DNA of 64,000 nucleotides from Eoetvoesia sp035555955 (GTDB taxonomy: Bacteria > Pseudomonadota > Gammaproteobacteria > Burkholderiales > Burkholderiaceae_B), in assembly GCF_035555955.1 (NCBI RefSeq), contig NZ_DATMGA010000016.1, positions 62,001 to 126,000 on the forward strand. The letters run 5' to 3'. Position numbers and translations under genes: made by a program. The notes beneath the pieces were generated by a model, which was not told the origin of the DNA, ran no database searches, and worked only from the letters and a program-made list of their open reading frames with translations. This document shows positions 50,914 through 59,620 of this stretch, one piece after another. The stretch's first letter is position 1. Every line of letters starts with the position of its first letter.

Positions 50914-53850
50914 TTAATGCCCCGCATCTCGGATAGCCCGGATCTTCTCCCCCAATCCCCCCCAAGCCGCCTTATCCGGAGCAAACCGCAAGCGCAAATA
51001 GGAAATCAACGTCTCCAGCTGCTGATCGTTCATGCTTGCCCCAAACCCCGGCATATTTCCCAGACCGCTGACCGCCGGATCGTCAATACCATGCAGCAGC
51101 ACCTGAATCACATTGTCCGGCGAATCGCTGTGCAGATTGCTGTTCAACGCCAGAGAAGGACGGCTTCCAAAAAGAGGAGGCCCCCCTCGCGCATCGTGGC
51201 AGACCGCGCATGCCCCCTCGAACAGATTCTCGCCGGGATGCGTCATCGCCAGCGGATTGTTGCGGCTGGCGTCTTCCAGCCGCGCCGCCCGCATCGCCGG
51301 GCTCTCCGCCGCCTGAGCCGGCGGATTCAGCGAACTCAGATAATGCGCGATCGCGCGCACGTCCGAGTCGGGCAGCTCGCTCATGCTGTGGATGACCGGC
51401 CCCATCGGACCCGCCGCAACCCCGTGCAGCGACGAATAGCCATTGCGCAGATAGTCGTACAGCGAGTCCTCCGTCCAGCCGATGGGAGCCTTGGACAATG
51501 CATTCAGCGCCGGCGCCTCCCAGCCGTCGGCGAATCCGCCGCCCAGGAAGTTTTCCGCGCCGCCTTTCTCGGCTCCCAGCGCATTGCGCGGCGAATGGCA
51601 GGCCGCGCAGTGCCCCGCGCCCTGCACCAGATAGGCGCCCCGGTTCCAAAGCATGCTTTGGTCGGCCACCGGTTTGTAGGCTTGTTGTTCACGATGGAAC
51701 AGCAGATTCCAGCCCGCCAGCATGGGCCGCAGGCTGAACGGAAACGCCAGCCTGGTTTTAGGCGGGGCGTATTCCACCGGCTCTTGCGTCATGAGATAGG
51801 CGTACAGAGCCTGCATGTCCGTGTCGGAGATCCTGGCGAAGGCCGTGTAGGGAAAAGCCGGGTAAAGCAGATGGCCGTCCTGGTGTATGCCCTGGCGCAT
51901 GGCCCGCTCGAACGCGGCATACGACCATGTGCCGATGCCGGTTTTCTTGTCGGGCGTGATGTTGGTGGTGTAGACCGTGCCGAAAGGCGTTTCCAAAGGG
52001 CGGCCCCCCACATTGGGCCGGCCGTTTTCGGCCGTGTGGCAAACCATGCAGTCGCCCGCCGCTGCCACGAGTTTTCCGCGATTGATGGCGGCCTGCGAAT
52101 AAATCGACGTATCGACATTGGCCAGCGGCGCCATGGCCGAGCGCCACGGCATGGCGCTCACGACCAGCCCGGCAACGGTTGCCGCCACGCCGCCCAATAG
52201 CGCATAAGCCAGTTTCTTGTAAGAGCTGGTGGTTCTTGCCAGACGGGTCCGGAGCGTTTCCGTATCGAAGGGCGGTTGCCTGAAGCGCACTCCCGTCGCG
52301 CTGTAGATGGCATTGGCAATGGCGGCGGCGGCCGGCAGCTCCGCGTGGCGGCTCCAGCCAAGTTCTGTGTTCAGCTCGCCGCCTTGCCCTTGGGCAACGA
52401 GTTCGACCTTGGGCTGGACAAGCGCGTAGCCTGGGTTTGCCGCCGGCTCGTCCGCAGTTCCCCATGTGTCGAACCCCTGCGAGCCCCGCAGCAGCCGGCT
52501 GGCCGTATCGCGCACGCGGTCTTCCAGCCGCTCGGCCGAGCCGGGGTCTTCCCGCAGCGCCTCGGTATTGTGGCCCACCGTGAGGCGGGTCACATCGACG
52601 GCGCCGGTGGCCCGGTCGACCGAGACCTCGGCCACCCAGGCGGACCAAGTCTGGCGTGGCGGTTCCTGGTCGTTGTCCACGATATGCGCGTAGGCAAAGC
52701 CTTTGCCGGCCAGTACGCCGTCCTGCGGCTTAGGCGCGTTACGCCAGTCGGCCCTGTCGGCCACGGCCTGTATCAAGTCCCGTCCCGTCGGGTCGCGCAT
52801 CGAATCCAGGCGCGCCTGGACGGCATCCCGATTTTGGGCGTGTGACAGCTCGTCGAAAAACGATTCGCAGGCAAAAATTCGCGCCGCTGATTGGCCGGCG
52901 TCCGGCGTCGCGCTGATCGGGGCGTTTGCCGGTGAGGTGACTTGCGTGGCGCCGGCGGCATAGTAGCTGGTTGCCACGGTAATTCCGGTCGGCTGGGAGT
53001 CGTATTCATAGCCGCACAGCAGGGCGGCGATAGAGGGCCGGCGCGTGGCGTAGCGGTTGGCGGTCGTGACGTAGCGGCCCTCGGGACTCAGGGGGGCTTC
53101 GCTGGACGGCAAGGAATCGGCTGCCGGCGTTGCCGATTGCGCCGCAACGCGGATTTCCAGCTCGAGGGGCTGTGCACTGCCTATTGCCGCATCTTCGGCC
53201 TGGATCCTGACCGGACGCGCGCACCAGCGGGTCAGCAGCGCGGCGTCGACGGCGGCGTCGTAGCCGTCGACGCTCGCCTGGCCGTTGGAAATGACGAGAA
53301 CGGCTTCCGCATCGAGGTCGCACAGCGCGGCGATTTCCTCGCCGAGCTGCCCCGGTTGCCCGCAGGCGGTCCAGACTGTCAGCTTGCCATCCGTGTAATG
53401 AGCAATGGCCCAAGCTCGCGCCGCATCATGTTGAGCCGGCCAGGCGTACCGGCGGCTGAAAGTGGCGCTATCCGGGGCGTTGCCCGGCGCCGCCGCGTCC
53501 GGCGGTTCGCTGTGCGCAATGCGTTTCGGTGCGGCTGCCGGTTCGCTTGCCGCGGGCGCGGCTTCAACCCAATGGGCTTGTATCTGGTTTCTGGCGTGCA
53601 CGGCCTGGCTGGCTTGCGATGCGATGACGCCGATGAAATTGCCGATCACCACGATGTCGGCCACGCCGGGCACTTGCCGCGCCGATGCCGCATCCAGGTT
53701 GTCGAGTCCGGCGCCTGTATAGCGCCGGCCGTCCCAGAGCAGGGCCGGCGGGCGTAGCACGGCCCCGTGCAAAAGCATGGATGCGGGGGGCGGGGAAAGA
53801 TCGCGGGAGCCGATGGCGGAAAGAGATGTCGGATGATCCGGCGCTGTCAT
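50914..53850 (-). CDS. Mo-hydroxylase-like domain fused to tri-haem cytochrome c (NicB-like)
   Basis: A 978-residue protein starting MTAPDHPTSLSAIGS, overlapping the 2Fe-2S gene stop by 4 bases. Residues 1 to about 530 are a diverged Mo-subunit domain: FACESFFDELSHAQNRDAVQARL and AAAAIANAIYSATGVRFRQPPFDTE align with the end of that family. The catalytic GAGE motif before it is replaced by GWSRHAEL, and the family's N-terminal domain is largely missing. A transmembrane helix (about 549-567) precedes three haem motifs: CMVCH (601-605), CAACH (748-752) and CAVCH (881-885). Nicotinate dehydrogenase NicB (about 1187 residues from memory) has the same fusion but an intact Mo part. This one probably relays electrons rather than binding substrate. 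Confidence 0.8.
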   Translation of the reverse strand: MTAPDHPTSLSAIGSRDLSPPPASMLLHGAVLRPPALLWDGRRYTGAGLDNLDAASARQVPGVADIVVIGNFIGVIASQASQAVHARNQIQAHWVEAAPAASEPAAAPKRIAHSEPPDAAAPGNAPDSATFSRRYAWPAQHDAARAWAIAHYTDGKLTVWTACGQPGQLGEEIAALCDLDAEAVLVISNGQASVDGYDAAVDAALLTRWCARPVRIQAEDAAIGSAQPLELEIRVAAQSATPAADSLPSSEAPLSPEGRYVTTANRYATRRPSIAALLCGYEYDSQPTGITVATSYYAAGATQVTSPANAPISATPDAGQSAARIFACESFFDELSHAQNRDAVQARLDSMRDPTGRDLIQAVADRADWRNAPKPQDGVLAGKGFAYAHIVDNDQEPPRQTWSAWVAEVSVDRATGAVDVTRLTVGHNTEALREDPGSAERLEDRVRDTASRLLRGSQGFDTWGTADEPAANPGYALVQPKVELVAQGQGGELNTELGWSRHAELPAAAAIANAIYSATGVRFRQPPFDTETLRTRLARTTSSYKKLAYALLGGVAATVAGLVVSAMPWRSAMAPLANVDTSIYSQAAINRGKLVAAAGDCMVCHTAENGRPNVGGRPLETPFGTVYTTNITPDKKTGIGTWSYAAFERAMRQGIHQDGHLLYPAFPYTAFARISDTDMQALYAYLMTQEPVEYAPPKTRLAFPFSLRPMLAGWNLLFHREQQAYKPVADQSMLWNRGAYLVQGAGHCAACHSPRNALGAEKGGAENFLGGGFADGWEAPALNALSKAPIGWTEDSLYDYLRNGYSSLHGVAAGPMGPVIHSMSELPDSDVRAIAHYLSSLNPPAQAAESPAMRAARLEDASRNNPLAMTHPGENLFEGACAVCHDARGGPPLFGSRPSLALNSNLHSDSPDNVIQVLLHGIDDPAVSGLGNMPGFGASMNDQQLETLISYLRLRFAPDKAAWGGLGEKIRAIRDAGH

Positions 53851-54323
53851 CGGTTGCGCTCCACGGCCAGCAGCGCCGCCTCCGTGATTTCCATATGGGT
53901 GCCGCAGCGGCAGAGATTGTATTTGAGCTCCTGGCGGATCTGCTGCTCGGTCGGATTGGGATTGCGATTGAGCAGGGCCTGAATGGTCATGATCATGCCG
54001 TTCAGGCAATAGCCGCATTGCGCGCCCTGCTTGTCGATGAAGGCCTGCTGGACCAGGCCGGGCAGCTCGGGCGAACCCAGGCCTTCGAGCGTCGTGACGT
54101 CGTGGCCGGCCACGCTTTTCACCGGCACGACACAGGACCGCGCGGCCACGCCGTCCACCAGCACCGTACAGGCGCCGCATTCGCCCAGGCCGCAGCCGAA
54201 CTTGGGGCCGTTCAGTTCCAGGTCGTTGCGCAGTACATAAAGCAACGGAGTGTCGGGCTCGACATCGATTTGGTGGGCCGCCTGGTTGACGTTCAGGGTA
54301 AAGGTCTGGGTCTTGCCGCTCAT
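53847..54323 (-). CDS. 2Fe-2S subunit of a molybdenum hydroxylase (NicA/IorA-like)
   Basis: A 158-residue two-cluster ferredoxin subunit. The plant-type 2Fe-2S cluster uses Cys44, Cys49, Cys52 (CGLGECGAC) and Cys64. The second helical-domain cluster uses Cys103, Cys106 (CGYC) and Cys138, Cys140 (CRC). Length and motifs are standard for small subunits of isoquinoline, nicotinate and aldehyde oxidoreductases. It would pass electrons from the Mo cofactor to the c-type haems of the protein encoded just downstream. Confidence 0.93.
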   Translation of the reverse strand: MSGKTQTFTLNVNQAAHQIDVEPDTPLLYVLRNDLELNGPKFGCGLGECGACTVLVDGVAARSCVVPVKSVAGHDVTTLEGLGSPELPGLVQQAFIDKQGAQCGYCLNGMIMTIQALLNRNPNPTEQQIRQELKYNLCRCGTHMEITEAALLAVERNR

Positions 54324-54668
54324 GATCAGTGGATTCGGTTCTTGCGTTCCGGCTGCGGCACAAAGGGGGCGCTGCCGGAAAGAGGGATTATTTGGAGTGT
54401 ATGCGCTTTAGTTTTAAGGGTAAATAAATTCCCCCGGTATTTGCCGCAATTGTTGACGAATCTAGGGTTATTACTGATTTCTTTGGCGGATGGAGAGCGG
54501 GCGCCTTGCGGGGAAGGCCGCAAGCGGCGAAATTGCTGCATTGTGCCTTTATGCAGGCGGCCTTTTGGTGTATGGTTGGCGTTGTGATGTACACGTTATA
54601 TAAGCTTGCGGCATGGTGGTTTTCGCGGCAACGATGGCATCGCGCGCTCTAACCGCAAGGTGCTAAAA
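54324..54668. other. 345-bp divergent promoter region of the Mo-hydroxylase genes
   Basis: Gene-free and AT-rich around 54400-54480. On the plus side TATATA at 54597-54602 could be a -10 box; no good -35 is seen. The region must carry promoters for both the 2Fe-2S/cytochrome genes (minus) and the Mo subunit (plus), so the two arms are probably co-regulated. No regulator gene is adjacent. Confidence 0.5.
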
Positions 54669-56921
54669 ATGCTTTATACCCAGCCTAAATCCGAATTCCA
54701 AAAGTTGTTCGGGCAGCCCGGCGCCTTGCTGGTGGTGCGCGCGCCAGCCCAGCCCCCCAGGCCGGCGGCCGGCCAGCCCGGCATTGCCTCCGATTACCTG
54801 CAGGCGCACTCCGACATCTTCATCGCCTTGCTGGCAAGCGGCGAAGTGCTGGCCTTCAATGGCCACGTCGACCTTGGAACCGGCGTGCGCACGTCCCTGG
54901 CCCAAATCGTCGCCGAAGAGCTCAACCTGGAATTCCGCCGCGTGCGCATGGTGCTGGGTCACACCGAGGCCACGCCCAACCAGGGCCCCACCATCGCCAG
55001 CGCCACCATACAAATCTCGTCCGTGCCCTTGCGCAATGCGGCGGCCCAGGCGCGCGAATTCTTCCTGCGCCAGGCGGCCGGGCTGTTCGGGGTCGAGGCC
55101 TCGTCGCTGGCCATTGCCGATGGCGTCATCCAGGCCCGCGACGGGCGACATGCTTCGTATTGGTCCTTGCTGGGCGACCAGCACATCCAGCTGGAATACA
55201 GCACCGAGGTGCCGCTGAAACCCGCTCATGCCTATACGATTATCGGCAAATCCGTCAAGCGGGTCGATCTCCCTCTCAAGGCAACGGGCCAGCTCGTTTA
55301 CGTGCACGATATGCGCGTGCCCGGCATGTGGCACGGGCGGGTGGTGCGTCCACCCTATACGGGGCGCGACAGCGGCGCCTTTGTCGGCCATAGCCTGGTG
55401 TCCATCGACGAATCCTCCGTGGCGCACATTGCCGACGACATCCGCGTGGTGGCCATCGGCGACTTCGTGGGCGTGGTGGCCAGGCGTGAAGAGCACGCCA
55501 TCAAGGCGGCTCGCGCCCTCAAGGTCGTCTGGCGCAAGCCCGACAGCCTGGCGCCATTGGGCGACCTCGATCAGGCCTTGCGCGCCGAACCCTATAAAGA
55601 GCGGGTGCTGGTCGAACAGACCAACGCCAGCGGGCAGGCCAAGGCCGGCGTGGTGCTCAAGCGCAGCTATGTCTGGCCCTACCAGATGCATGCCTCCATC
55701 GGCCCCTCGTGCTCGGTCGCCGATTTCACCGAAGAGCACGTCAGGGTGTGGTCGGGCAGCCAAAACCCGCATATGCTGCGGGTCGAGCTCAGCCGCCTGC
55801 TGAAGCTCGACGAAGGCCGCATCGAGATCATCCGCATGGAAGCCGCGGGCTGCTACGGGCGCAATTGCGCCGACGACGCCTGCGCCGATGCCGCCCTGCT
55901 TTCCCGGGCGGTGGGGCATCCGGTGCGCGTGCAGCTCACGCGCGAGCAGGAACACGGCTGGGAACCCAAGGGGGCGGCTCAACTGGTCGACATCACAGGC
56001 GCCACCGACACCCAGGGCAATCTGCTGTCGTACGACTTCGTCACGCGCTATCCCTCCAACGACGCGCCTACCCTGGCCTTGCTGCTTACCGGCACGCTCA
56101 GCGCCGAACCGCGCATGCTCGAAATGGGCGACCGCACTTCGGTGCCGCCCTACGATTACCCCAATATGCGTGTTGCCTGCCGCGATATGGCCGCCATCGT
56201 GCGCTCGGCCTGGCTGCGCGGCGTCTCGGCCATGCCGAATTCCTTCGCGCATGATTCCTTCATCGACGAACTGGCCGCCGAAACCGGCAGCGATCCGGTC
56301 GAGTTCCGGCTGCGGCATCTCAAGGACGAGCGGGCCCACGCCCTGCTGCGGGAAACCGCGCAAAGGGCGCACTGGACGGGCGCGCACGGTTCGCGCGGCA
56401 GCGTCGACGAAAACGGCCTGCTGCATGGGCGCGGCGTATCGTATGCGCGCTATGTCCACAGCCGCTTTCCGGGCTTCGGGGCGGCCTGGTCGGTGTGGGT
56501 CGTCGATATATCGGTTCATGCCGCCACAGGCCGCATTACCGTCAAGCGGGTCACCGTGGGGCAGGACACCGGCATGATGGTCAACCCCGATGGCGTGCGG
56601 CACCAATTGCACGGCAATATCATCCAGTCGCTCAGCCGGGTGCTCAAAGAGCGCGTGGCGTTCGATGCCACAGGCGTCGTCGACCTGGAGTGGGGCGCTT
56701 ATCCCATCTTGTCGTTCACCGACGTACCCGTTGTCGACGTCTACCTGGCCGAGCGCCAGGACCAGCCCCCCATGGGGGCGGGCGAGTCTTCCTCGGTTCC
56801 CAGCGCGGCAGCCGTCGCCAATGCCTTGTTCGATGCGACCGGCGTGCGTTTCCGGGAAGTCCCCTTTACGCCCGAACGCATCGTGCAGGGCATGCAAAGC
56901 ACGGAAACCGCCGCGGCGTAA
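54669..56921 (+). CDS. molybdopterin-binding subunit, xanthine dehydrogenase family (IorB/NicB-type)
   Basis: A 750-residue Mo subunit from MLYTQPKSEFQKLFGQPG; a longer frame starts 21 codons upstream without family character. Segments in order: GHVDLGTGVRTSLAQIVAEELNL, VLGHTEATPNQGPTIASATIQ, RVDLPLKATGQLVYVHDMRVPGMWHG, YQMHASIGPSCSVADF, AAGCYGRNCADDACADAALL, and the C-terminal PMGAGESSSVPSAAAVANALFDATGVRFREVPFTPERI, with the catalytic glutamate in GAGE. It has no cytochrome part. The cofactor would be molybdenum with a cytosine dinucleotide, as in this family. Likely substrates are N-heteroaromatics or aldehydes. No signal peptide is evident. Confidence 0.85.
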   Translation: MLYTQPKSEFQKLFGQPGALLVVRAPAQPPRPAAGQPGIASDYLQAHSDIFIALLASGEVLAFNGHVDLGTGVRTSLAQIVAEELNLEFRRVRMVLGHTEATPNQGPTIASATIQISSVPLRNAAAQAREFFLRQAAGLFGVEASSLAIADGVIQARDGRHASYWSLLGDQHIQLEYSTEVPLKPAHAYTIIGKSVKRVDLPLKATGQLVYVHDMRVPGMWHGRVVRPPYTGRDSGAFVGHSLVSIDESSVAHIADDIRVVAIGDFVGVVARREEHAIKAARALKVVWRKPDSLAPLGDLDQALRAEPYKERVLVEQTNASGQAKAGVVLKRSYVWPYQMHASIGPSCSVADFTEEHVRVWSGSQNPHMLRVELSRLLKLDEGRIEIIRMEAAGCYGRNCADDACADAALLSRAVGHPVRVQLTREQEHGWEPKGAAQLVDITGATDTQGNLLSYDFVTRYPSNDAPTLALLLTGTLSAEPRMLEMGDRTSVPPYDYPNMRVACRDMAAIVRSAWLRGVSAMPNSFAHDSFIDELAAETGSDPVEFRLRHLKDERAHALLRETAQRAHWTGAHGSRGSVDENGLLHGRGVSYARYVHSRFPGFGAAWSVWVVDISVHAATGRITVKRVTVGQDTGMMVNPDGVRHQLHGNIIQSLSRVLKERVAFDATGVVDLEWGAYPILSFTDVPVVDVYLAERQDQPPMGAGESSSVPSAAAVANALFDATGVRFREVPFTPERIVQGMQSTETAAA

Positions 56922-57005
56922 GTTCAGGCCTTCCGTTCCAAGCCTTCCGTCGCGCCGTCATGCATGCGTCCTGGCCGGCGGCAAGCGCTCAAGACATGCG
57001 CGCGT

Positions 57006-58310
57006 TCAAGGCACGAACGACAGGCCAAGGCGTACCTGGGGGCCGCTCTTCTGGTTGTAGCCCAGCAGGGTCTCGCCGTAACCGCGGAAATACTGCAGGT
57101 GCAAATAGCCGTTCATATGAAGGAAGGTGTGCTGCAGCGGCCAGGCCGCCTCCAGTTGTGTGGCCGAATGGCCTTGCTTGCCTTGCCGGTATAGTCCCGC
57201 AAGCACCAGGCCGTTGTCCTGTTCCCAGCGCAGCTTCCAGTCCACATAGCCGGCATAGTCGGCGTAGTCCGGGTTTTCGTTTTTGGAAAAATAGCCTTTG
57301 ATGCGGGGTGTGAAGCTCAGCGTGCTGCCGTTGCCGAAACGATAGTTCAGCTCGGGCTGGATGAAGCCGTCGTTGAGCGAGCGGGAATCGGCGCCGCCCT
57401 TGCCGTTGGATTTGTGCTCGACCCCGGTGCTCAGCCCCGCGTACCAGTTGTTGTCCGGCGATTGCCACAGCTTGTCGTTATGCCAGAACAGGCTGGGGTT
57501 GTAGGTGGTGTCGATAAAGGGCTTGGACTTGCCCTCCAGATCCCATAAGGCGGTTTGCGTGTAGCCCACATACAGGTAGTCCAGGAAGCCGGGCTTGCGG
57601 GCATCGCGGGGTGTCGAAAGCCGGTACTTGAAGCTGATCTGGAAGCGCGCGTTGGTGCCGCCTTTTGTGCCGACGTCGAAATAGATGGGCTCGAAAGGCG
57701 AGATGGCCGTGCGGAACGTGTCGAAGGCCGATGACGGAGCCGCTTGCGTCCCGCTTGCCGGCGGCGGCCCCTGGTCGACGGAGGCGCCCGCCGCCACGAC
57801 GACCCTGTCCGGCAGTGGGGGGTCGGCCTGCCCGGGTGCCCCCGCTCCAGCGTCGATGACCGGCCCTTTGGCCGGCGTGCCTGCGACGCGGCTGGTCTCG
57901 AGCGGGCTGGTGTCCAGGGCAAGCAGTGTCCGCTCGCCTTCGATATTGATGGCTTGCAGTCCCTTGAGCGTCTTGGGAACGACGGCGCGCCAGGAAAAGG
58001 CGGCGAAGTTGTTGACGGGCAGGCGGACCGGTGCGGGCGATGTGTCCAGATAGGCCAGCGAGCGCACGGCCCGGCCGTTTTCGGATCGCCATTGCAGCAC
58101 CAGGGTTTTGGGAGGCACCCATGAAAGCGCATTGGCCGTGTCGTTGAACAGCATGCCCTTGATGTGCACGGTGTCGCCGCTGGTGGCGTGCACGCTGTCC
58201 AGTTGATAGGTAATGCCAGCCTGCGCGCCGGAGCCCCACCAGAGGCCGAAGATCAGTAGCGATGCGCACAGCGTGCGTGCGACGGGTTTCGTGGGCAATG
58301 AAATGGGCAT
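57006..58310 (-). CDS. pldA: outer-membrane phospholipase A (OMPLA)
   Basis: A 434-residue outer-membrane beta-barrel lipase. Signal peptide ends near SGAQAGI. The C-terminal barrel of about 250 residues contains the catalytic set His299, Ser301 and Asn313 in EHKSNGKGGADSRSLN, with the same spacing as His142/Ser144/Asn156 of E. coli PldA. YFRGYGETLLGYNQKSGPQVRLGLSF is the family C-terminus. It is about 145 residues longer than E. coli PldA: an N-terminal beta-rich domain (about 30-140) and a Pro/Ala-rich linker precede the barrel. The enzyme dimerises with calcium and degrades mislocated phospholipids in the outer leaflet. Confidence 0.9.
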   Translation of the reverse strand: MPISLPTKPVARTLCASLLIFGLWWGSGAQAGITYQLDSVHATSGDTVHIKGMLFNDTANALSWVPPKTLVLQWRSENGRAVRSLAYLDTSPAPVRLPVNNFAAFSWRAVVPKTLKGLQAINIEGERTLLALDTSPLETSRVAGTPAKGPVIDAGAGAPGQADPPLPDRVVVAAGASVDQGPPPASGTQAAPSSAFDTFRTAISPFEPIYFDVGTKGGTNARFQISFKYRLSTPRDARKPGFLDYLYVGYTQTALWDLEGKSKPFIDTTYNPSLFWHNDKLWQSPDNNWYAGLSTGVEHKSNGKGGADSRSLNDGFIQPELNYRFGNGSTLSFTPRIKGYFSKNENPDYADYAGYVDWKLRWEQDNGLVLAGLYRQGKQGHSATQLEAAWPLQHTFLHMNGYLHLQYFRGYGETLLGYNQKSGPQVRLGLSFVP

Positions 58311-58497
58311 GGACCTTGCGCTTTGTGCTGAATGACCTGGTTCAAGACTTTAGCATTATGCTCCGCGCACAGTGCGGCACAATGTAAAGGAACGTTAGCA
58401 GTTGCCGACGGGATTGCCGGTGCCGTCGTGTACAATCCGGCTCCGCTTCGCACAGGGCTTCCCTGGCCCTGCGGCACAGGCCACTGGCGTTGCATAC

Positions 58498-58503
58498 TAT
58501 AAT
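58498..58503 (+). promoter_or_regulatory. -10 element of tRNA-Arg
   Basis: TATAAT at 58498-58503 lies 18 bp before the tRNA 5' end. No consensus -35 is found at 17-bp spacing. Confidence 0.5.
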
Positions 58504-58521
58504 TAGCCGGTTTATTTCAGG

Positions 58522-58595
58522 CCGCCCTTAGCTCAGTTGGATAGAGCACTCGCCTTCTAAGCGAGCGGTCACACGTTCGATTCGTGTAGGGCGGA
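58522..58595 (+). tRNA. tRNA-Arg (anticodon TCT)
   Basis: Acceptor CCGCCCT (58522-58528) pairs with AGGGCGG (58588-58594); the discriminator is A. The D arm is GCTCAGTTGGATAGAGC, the anticodon arm CTCGC-CTTCTAA-GCGAG gives TCT (reads AGA/AGG), and the T arm contains GTTCGATTC. The sequence after the discriminator is CAC, so CCA is not encoded and must be added. Confidence 0.96.
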
Positions 58596-58649
58596 CACCT
58601 TCCCAATGTCTTTTACATGCTTGCCGGGGATTCGCTTCCTGGCCGGGGG

Positions 58650-59483
58650 TCAAGTTGGCCGCGCGCCGTCCGAGGCATGAAAATCCTCCAGCCCGGCGGA
58701 GATTTTTTCGGCGGCGGCGCGCAGTTGCGGCGCGAATCGCTCTATGGCTTCGTCAAGCCGTACCGCGCGTGTCAGGTATATGACATTGAGGCAGCCCAGG
58801 GCTCGCTCATCGTGCATTATCGGCACCGCAATGGCGCCTATCTTTCCTTTCTCCTCGCCGTGGTTCCATTCGCCCGTATTGGTGCCCACGCCGTCCTTGC
58901 GTACCCGCCGCAGCAAATTTCGGATGAACACCGGGTCCGATGCCAGGCGCGCCTGTTCATCGCTGCCGGCCCGCAGCATTTGCAGGATCTCCTGGCGTTC
59001 CTCTTCCGCGCAGTTGGCAAAATAGGCTTGCCCGGCCGCGGTCAGCAGCATGGGCAGGCGCCTGCCCACCATGGAGCGGTGGAATGAAAGCGGGCTGAAG
59101 CGGTGTGTGGTTTCCCTGACTTGCAGGTAGTCGCCGTTGGGCGTGCTCAGGTCGGACGGCCACACGACCTTATGCAGCAGTTCGCCCATGATGGGGCTGG
59201 CTATGGTCGATATCCACTCGGAATCTGTGAATCCTTCGCTCAGCTCGCGTACTTTCAAGGCAAGACGAAAGCTGTCGTCCGACTCGCTGCGCCGCACAAA
59301 GCCGGTGTCGGCCAATGTTTCAAGCAGACGGCGCACGGTCGTGCGGTGCAGGCCCGTCATGTCGCTGAGTTCACCGCTGGTGGCCCGGCCCTTGGGGCAG
59401 GTGTTCAGGGCCCGCAATACTTCCAGCCCGCGCGACAGGCTTCTGACGGTTTTGTATTCCGAGCTGGATTTGGCTGGCGACAT
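58650..59483 (-). CDS. mhpR: IclR family regulator, MhpR-like
   Basis: A 277-residue regulator. The winged-helix N-terminus is TVRSLSRGLEVLRALN...ATSGELSDMTGLHRTTVRRLLETLADTGFVRR. The IclR effector domain spans about 90-265 and includes SPLSFHRSMVGRRLPMLLTAAGQAYFA and IGAIAVPIMHDERALGCLNVIYL. It is divergent from mhpC-mhpA-mhpB, the position of E. coli mhpR, which activates the pathway with 3-(3-hydroxyphenyl)propionate. A perfect 17-bp palindrome in the shared promoter is its likely site. Function is inferred from context and family. Confidence 0.85.
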   Translation of the reverse strand: MSPAKSSSEYKTVRSLSRGLEVLRALNTCPKGRATSGELSDMTGLHRTTVRRLLETLADTGFVRRSESDDSFRLALKVRELSEGFTDSEWISTIASPIMGELLHKVVWPSDLSTPNGDYLQVRETTHRFSPLSFHRSMVGRRLPMLLTAAGQAYFANCAEEERQEILQMLRAGSDEQARLASDPVFIRNLLRRVRKDGVGTNTGEWNHGEEKGKIGAIAVPIMHDERALGCLNVIYLTRAVRLDEAIERFAPQLRAAAEKISAGLEDFHASDGARPT

Positions 59484-59523
59484 GATTTTCGTGGCGGGTG
59501 CGATATTGCCATGATAAGCGTCT

Positions 59524-59540
59524 TGTGCACCTGGTGCACA
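59524..59540. promoter_or_regulatory. 17-bp perfect palindrome, candidate MhpR operator
   Basis: TGTGCACCTGGTGCACA is perfectly symmetric around the central T. It lies between the divergent mhpR and mhpC genes, 97 bp before the mhpC ATG. As I recall, the E. coli MhpR operator is almost identical (GGTGCACCTGGTGCACA), differing only in the first base. A T9 run follows at 59548. Confidence 0.8.
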
Positions 59541-59620
59541 TTTCAGGTTTTTTTTTGTGGAATCCGCGGCCCTGTCTTATCTTGGTCTCACAACTATTCC
59601 AACACACGGAGACAGGAATC

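Noticed and set aside
53851..54363. Upstream extension of the cytochrome-fusion reading frame
   Set aside because: This part is an out-of-frame read of the 2Fe-2S subunit gene (53847-54323), which has all eight cluster cysteines. The true start is at 53850.
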